A DNA stretch of 64,000 nucleotides, taken from Ruminococcaceae bacterium R-25. GTDB lineage: Bacteria > Bacillota > Clostridia > Saccharofermentanales > Saccharofermentanaceae. Made by a program: the position numbers and the translations under genes. Positions within the stretch are counted from its first letter, which is position 1. Each line of letters starts with the position of its first letter. Positions 60,034-64,000 of the stretch are shown piece by piece. Under the pieces are notes generated by a model. The model made no database searches and had not been told where the DNA came from. It saw nothing but the letters and a program-made list of their open reading frames with translations. The DNA lies in contig QGFZ01000003.1 in the NCBI GenBank assembly GCA_003149065.1, positions 310,001-374,000 on the forward strand, in the 5' to 3' direction.

Positions 60034-60984
60034 ATGGAATCTTATGAGATTACAGCTAATGCTAAATTAAATCTCTTCCTGCGTGTGCGCGGGATCCTGC
60101 CAAATGGCTATCACAGCTTATATTCGATCATGCAGGAGATAGATCTTGCAGACACACTTACCATAAATATCTATCCCGAAAGAGAACCGGGTTTTGATAT
60201 CAAGTGCATCGGCAGAAATGATATCGATCCCGAAAAGAACCTTTGCAGCAAGGCAAAAGACAGATTCTTATCTTCACTGCGCAAGAAGGCTGCATCTGAC
60301 CCTTCAATGAAAGATGCAGACAAGTGGCAGAAGAGTGAGTTCCCTTATATTGAGATAGTACTTACCAAGGTCATTCCTTCAGAGTCCGGAATGGGCGGCG
60401 GAAGCTCTGATGCTGCAGCAGTCCTTCTGGTCCTTCAGGAGTATTTCGGACAGCCGTTTACCGATGAGGAACTTAACCATCTGGCAGTTAATGTAGGCGC
60501 GGATGTTCCTTTCTTCCTTTACGGCGGAACATGTCTTTGTGAAGGGGTAGGTGAAGACATAAGCGCGCTTAAGTCTTTGTCAGACATCCCTCTCCTTATC
60601 GTAAAACCGCGGCAGGGTGTATCCACACCCGAATGTTTCCATGCCATAGACAGCAAGCCTCTTCCTGAATTTGACGAGGACCGTTATGGAGAATATATAA
60701 ATAGCCTGATCACATGTGAGGATGATGCTCTTACGAGATTCCTTAACGGATCTGACTTGCTCACAAACGATCTGGAGATGCCTTCAGAAGAAAAGGTTCC
60801 GTTAATAAGAAAAGTCAGGGAAATGCTTATTTCACAAGGCGCGGAATACAGCCGCATGACCGGTTCCGGAAGCGCTGTTTTCGCTATGTTTGACAGTGTT
60901 GAAGCAAGGGATGAAACTTACGGCAAGATCAAGGCTGATCCTGAGTTTTCAGACTGCGATATATTTAAGTCAGTTACTATCTGA
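60034..60984 (+). CDS. ispE: 4-diphosphocytidyl-2-C-methyl-D-erythritol kinase
   Basis: This 316-residue GHMP kinase of the MEP isoprenoid pathway has NAKLNLFLRVRG at the N-terminus, the ATP loop PSESGMGGGSSDAA (about 114-127) and GADVPFFLYGG. It phosphorylates CDP-ME at the 2-hydroxyl. AGGAG precedes the ATG. A 20-residue insertion (about 83-105) has a run of charged residues. It is convergent with the GNAT gene, with an 8-base overlap. Confidence 0.96.
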   Translation: MESYEITANAKLNLFLRVRGILPNGYHSLYSIMQEIDLADTLTINIYPEREPGFDIKCIGRNDIDPEKNLCSKAKDRFLSSLRKKAASDPSMKDADKWQKSEFPYIEIVLTKVIPSESGMGGGSSDAAAVLLVLQEYFGQPFTDEELNHLAVNVGADVPFFLYGGTCLCEGVGEDISALKSLSDIPLLIVKPRQGVSTPECFHAIDSKPLPEFDEDRYGEYINSLITCEDDALTRFLNGSDLLTNDLEMPSEEKVPLIRKVREMLISQGAEYSRMTGSGSAVFAMFDSVEARDETYGKIKADPEFSDCDIFKSVTI

Positions 60985-61510
60985 GCTTGTTCGCAAAAAG
61001 GCCTCTCATATAGCCTCTGGAATTTTCCGAATCTATCAATATGAATCCGCGCTTTGCGTAGAACTCGACCATGTTCTTATTTGTCGCGGCAGAATGCAGC
61101 AGGATTGAATCTGCGCCTGCATTGCGGGCAACTTCTATAGCTTTTGCCATGAGGTCGATTCCAAGGCCGGTTTTTCTGTATTTTTCTTCAACGGAGAACC
61201 TTGAGATATAGAAGGTTTTCTCTAACTTTTCCAGGTATTCGCAGGTCTTATCTGAGAAGGTGTAGACCATGGGATTTTGGACTTCCTTTATGCAGATGGA
61301 ACCTATTATGGTGCCTTCAAATTCTGCAACAAGGCATGTCTGCCGGCTTATCCTGTCAGCGACACTCTCGACGCTCTCGGTAAGGGCTTCGAGCATTGAT
61401 GAGGATATGCCGGAATCCGCGCAATAAGTAAGCATCGCGCTTCTTAAGAGGCGCGATACCTGAGGTGCGTCAGAGACGCTTGCGATCCTTATTGCCGGAC
61501 TGTTATTCAT
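60977..61510 (-). CDS. GNAT family N-acetyltransferase
   Basis: This 177-residue GNAT protein has the acetyl-CoA-binding motif RKTGLGIDLMAKAIEVAR (A-motif Q/RxxGxG/A, here RKTGLG) and the C-terminal NMVEFYAKRGF. Its ATG overlaps the argF stop (TGATG), so it is translated with the arginine operon. A role in arginine synthesis (as a glutamate acetyltransferase) is possible from position, but the sequence does not prove it. Confidence 0.85.
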   Translation of the reverse strand: MNNSPAIRIASVSDAPQVSRLLRSAMLTYCADSGISSSMLEALTESVESVADRISRQTCLVAEFEGTIIGSICIKEVQNPMVYTFSDKTCEYLEKLEKTFYISRFSVEEKYRKTGLGIDLMAKAIEVARNAGADSILLHSAATNKNMVEFYAKRGFILIDSENSRGYMRGLFANKLR

Positions 61511-62433
61511 CAGTTAAGAAAGCAGTTTACGAGGATAGCTTTGTGAGCATGGAGTCTGTTCTCTGCTTCGTCGAAAACAACGCTCTGAGGTCCGTCGATA
61601 ACGTCTTCTGTAACTTCATAGCCTCTGTAGGCAGGGAGGCAGTGCATGAAGATAGCGTCCTTGTGAGCTAAGCCCATGAGCTTGGAGTTGACCTGATAGT
61701 TCTTGAAGATCTCAACTCTCTTAGCCTTTTCAGCTTCCTGGCCCATTGATGTCCATGTATCTGTGTAGATAACGTCAGCGCCTTCGGCAGCTTCAAAAGG
61801 ATCTTCTGTCATGAGGATCTTGGAGCCTGTTACCTTGGCGTCTTCCTGTGCTTCGAGAACGTACTTGTCAGGGCATGTGTAGTCCTTAGGGGATGCAACG
61901 GAGATGTCCATTCCTGCCTTAGCGCAAGCGTGGAGGAGGGAGTTTGCCATGTTGTTGCCGTCGCCTAAGTAAGCCATCTTAAGGCCCTTAAGTGTGCCCT
62001 TGTGCTCCTTGATAGTAAGGAGGTCAGCCAATACCTGTGTAGGGTGCTGGTCATCTGTAAGGCCGTTGATTACGGGAACCTTGCCGTACTTGGCGAGGTC
62101 TTCAACATCCTGGTGCTTGAATGTTCTGATCATGATGCCGTCGACCATTCCGGACAATACGTTAGCTGTATCGTAGATGGTCTCGCCTCTGCCGATCTGG
62201 ATGTCGTTGTTGCTCAAGAAAAGAGCCTGGCCGCCTAACTGGTACATGCCGACTTCGAAAGAAACTCTCGTTCTTGTTGAAGACTTGGTGAAGATCATTG
62301 CAAGTGACTTGCCCTTGAGAAGATGATGCTCGATTCCGGCCTTTGTCTTAGCCTTAAGATCAACTGCTACATTCAAAAGATAATCAAGATCTTCAAAAGA
62401 AACGTCTCTATGGAAATCAATATAATGTTTCAT
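61510..62433 (-). CDS. argF: ornithine carbamoyltransferase
   Basis: This 307-residue enzyme has the carbamoyl-phosphate motif STRTR (about 52-56), HPTQVLADLLT and the ornithine-binding HCLPAYRGYEV. It makes citrulline from ornithine and carbamoyl phosphate. GAGGAG precedes the ATG. Third gene of the operon argB-argD-argF-GNAT; the order follows the pathway. Confidence 0.97.
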   Translation of the reverse strand: MKHYIDFHRDVSFEDLDYLLNVAVDLKAKTKAGIEHHLLKGKSLAMIFTKSSTRTRVSFEVGMYQLGGQALFLSNNDIQIGRGETIYDTANVLSGMVDGIMIRTFKHQDVEDLAKYGKVPVINGLTDDQHPTQVLADLLTIKEHKGTLKGLKMAYLGDGNNMANSLLHACAKAGMDISVASPKDYTCPDKYVLEAQEDAKVTGSKILMTEDPFEAAEGADVIYTDTWTSMGQEAEKAKRVEIFKNYQVNSKLMGLAHKDAIFMHCLPAYRGYEVTEDVIDGPQSVVFDEAENRLHAHKAILVNCFLN

Positions 62434-62464
62434 TGTAATTACTCCTCATATTCCTGATATGTTA

Positions 62465-63838
62465 TTAATCATTTTCGTCGATAATGTCGATGTCTTTGCT
62501 TTCTTTGCCGTCTGTAAGACCTAACTTGTCGAGCTTATCGATCTTGGCGTTTCCGACGCTTGCTGCGGATTCCTTGATCTGTTTCTTTGTAGGGAAAGCA
62601 TCCTTGATCTTTCCGAAAACAGTCTTGGGGCCCTGTACGTTCTTTAAGATCTTATCGAGAGCTCTTATGAACTGGTTTGCCTGCGCCTTTGTGATGATAA
62701 GGGGAGGTGCGAGCCTGATCGTTGACTTGCCGATGGCACTTACGAGGATACCCATTGAGAATAACTGTTCACGCATTCCCTGGGCAGTGATCGTGTCATC
62801 GAATTCGATACCGATAAGAAGGCCCTTGCCCCTTACCGAACGGATGCAATTATATTTTGCCCTGAGCTTGCCGAGCTTCTCGAAAAGCTCTTCGCTTACT
62901 TCTCTTACATTATCGATTATGTTTTCTTCTTCGATAGTTTCCATAACGGCATTACCTGCTGCGCAAGCTAACGGGTTTCCGCCGAAAGTCGAACCATGGT
63001 CGCCGGGCTTCATGCCTGTAGCGATCTCATTTGTCGTGAGCATTGCACCGATCGGTACGCCGCCGCCAAGGCCCTTTGCGAGGGTCATGATGTCAGGCTG
63101 TACTCCGTAGTTCTGATAGCAGAACATCTTTCCTGTACGTCCGATACCTGTCTGGACTTCATCGAAAATAAGGAGAACATTCTTTTCGTGACAGAGCTTC
63201 TTTACTGCCTGGATATATTCAAGGTCAGCAGGATGAACGCCGCTCTCACCCTGTACGAGTTCGAGCATGATGGCAGCTGTCTTAGGTGTAACAGCCTCGA
63301 TCAATGCATCGATGTCGTTATAAGGAACATAAACAAAGCCGGGGAGATTAGGTTCGAAAGGCCTCTGGAATTTCTCCTGGCCTGTAGCCGCAACGGTTCC
63401 CATAGTTCTTCCGTGGAAGCTCATGGTAGCCGTGATGATCTCGTACTTCTTAATATCCTTATAGTAGAAATAGCTGCGTGCGAGCTTGATTGCCGCTTCG
63501 TTTGCTTCAGCACCGGAATTGCAGAAGAATACCTTGTCTGCAAAGCTTGCGCGGCAGAGCCTGTAAGCGAGCTCAGACTTCTGCGGGATGTAATAGTAGT
63601 TGCAGGCATGAATGATGCTCTTTGCCTGTGAACATATAGCCGATGTGAGCTTCGGATGAGCGTAGCCCAGGCAGTTAACGGCGATGCCGCCGATCATATC
63701 GAGATACTTCTTGCCTTCAGTGTCATAGAGATAGCAGCCCTTGCCCTTTGTGAAAGCAACAGGGAGGAGGTTAAATACCTGAAGACAGTAATTCTTGTCG
63801 TAATCCTGAATCAGGGAGAGATCATTTTCTATACTCAT
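62465..63838 (-). CDS. argD: acetylornithine aminotransferase with C-terminal extension
   Basis: This 457-residue class III aminotransferase has [37 protein letters not shown] and the PLP-lysine K255 in [14 protein letters not shown]. It interconverts acetylglutamate semialdehyde and acetylornithine. The catalytic core ends near residue 400; about 55 extra residues rich in Lys/Asp follow, which is longer than typical ArgD (about 390-400). The start overlaps argB by 17 bases. Confidence 0.95.
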   Translation of the reverse strand: MSIENDLSLIQDYDKNYCLQVFNLLPVAFTKGKGCYLYDTEGKKYLDMIGGIAVNCLGYAHPKLTSAICSQAKSIIHACNYYYIPQKSELAYRLCRASFADKVFFCNSGAEANEAAIKLARSYFYYKDIKKYEIITATMSFHGRTMGTVAATGQEKFQRPFEPNLPGFVYVPYNDIDALIEAVTPKTAAIMLELVQGESGVHPADLEYIQAVKKLCHEKNVLLIFDEVQTGIGRTGKMFCYQNYGVQPDIMTLAKGLGGGVPIGAMLTTNEIATGMKPGDHGSTFGGNPLACAAGNAVMETIEEENIIDNVREVSEELFEKLGKLRAKYNCIRSVRGKGLLIGIEFDDTITAQGMREQLFSMGILVSAIGKSTIRLAPPLIITKAQANQFIRALDKILKNVQGPKTVFGKIKDAFPTKKQIKESAASVGNAKIDKLDKLGLTDGKESKDIDIIDEND

Positions 63839-64000
63839 AGTGCTCTTTTTTCTCCTTTACGATCATTGTGCCGATTCCGTTCTTTGTAAATGTCTCGAGA
63901 ATGATGGAGTGAGGAATCCTTCCATCTATTATGTGGGCTCTGTCGACACCACGCAATACGGTATCGAGACAACCTTCGATCTTGGGGATCATTCCTCCGC
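63822..64000 (-). CDS. argB: acetylglutamate kinase, C-terminal part; N-terminus off right edge
   Basis: The gene is cut by the right edge; the last 59 codons are visible. They read [14 protein letters not shown], then [15 protein letters not shown] and [10 protein letters not shown], the C-terminal signature of ArgB. It phosphorylates N-acetylglutamate in the second step of arginine synthesis. Its end overlaps the start of argD by 17 bases, so the operon is tightly coupled. No frame disturbance. Confidence 0.93.
   Translation of the reverse strand, partial: GGMIPKIEGCLDTVLRGVDRAHIIDGRIPHSIILETFTKNGIGTMIVKEKKEHYEYRK

Noticed and set aside
62484..63631. Two long open frames antisense to argD (208 and 211 codons)
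   Set aside because: argD is certain by motifs; the antisense frames have no family features or start signals.
1..64000. tRNA, rRNA, insertion sequences, integrases, phage or CRISPR genes
   Set aside because: None could be recognised on either strand by motif or structure; weakly conserved elements could still be missed without a search.

Overview
The window looks like the chromosome of an anaerobic low-to-mid GC Firmicute of class Clostridia. Pointers are the SCIFF peptide with its radical-SAM maturase, the iorAB arylpyruvate:ferredoxin oxidoreductase cluster, the gene orders ffs-dnaX-ebfC-recR and veg-ispE, abundant TTTT-tailed terminators and strong GGAGG ribosome binding sites. A Lachnospiraceae or Oscillospirales-like host is likely, but the genus cannot be fixed from sequence reading alone. 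No tRNA, rRNA, CRISPR array, transposase or phage gene was seen.

Layout. 1-11 kb is an accessory stretch: the start of an esterase, two near-identical small membrane proteins (585 and 8993) flanking a signalling locus (a wrecked hybrid histidine kinase, an intact REC-EAL protein and an HPt protein), an adenosine deaminase homologue, and an operon of zinc-ribbon and Sel1-repeat proteins. 10.8-13.4 kb holds a GMP synthase ATP-pyrophosphatase lacking its amidotransferase domain, divergent from pyruvate kinase. 13.5-21.1 kb has a MalF/MalG-type permease pair followed by an HlyD-like adaptor and a MacB-periplasmic-core-like protein, then two tandem transglutaminase-like lipoproteins. 21.2-25.8 kb is an aromatic 2-oxoacid operon (iorA-iorB-thioesterase-paaK-ACT). 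26.5-31.8 kb has a GAF-GGDEF cyclase and three paralogous zinc-ribbon membrane proteins interrupted by two flavin split-barrel genes.

32-44 kb carries a HEAT-repeat protein, a sodium:solute symporter, an acyl-CoA synthetase, a heterodimeric ABC exporter with one degenerate ATP site, a lipoprotein, scfB-scfA and an Orn/Lys/Arg decarboxylase-type enzyme. 44.2-49.3 kb is the most striking locus: a BlaI-type repressor, a BlaR1-type M56 metalloprotease, and a lipoprotein whose promoter carries four BlaI-like operators. The ectodomain of the receptor is related to two tandem repeats in the lipoprotein that it presumably controls, and there is no beta-lactamase gene. I read this as a possible self-sensing envelope-stress system.

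49.4-64 kb is housekeeping: a zinc-ribbon HD-like protein, an HI0933-type flavoprotein, divIC, rqcP, recR, ebfC, dnaX, SRP RNA, a degenerate beta-lactamase-fold protein, fhs, veg, ispE and an arginine operon (argB-argD-argF-GNAT) running off the right edge.
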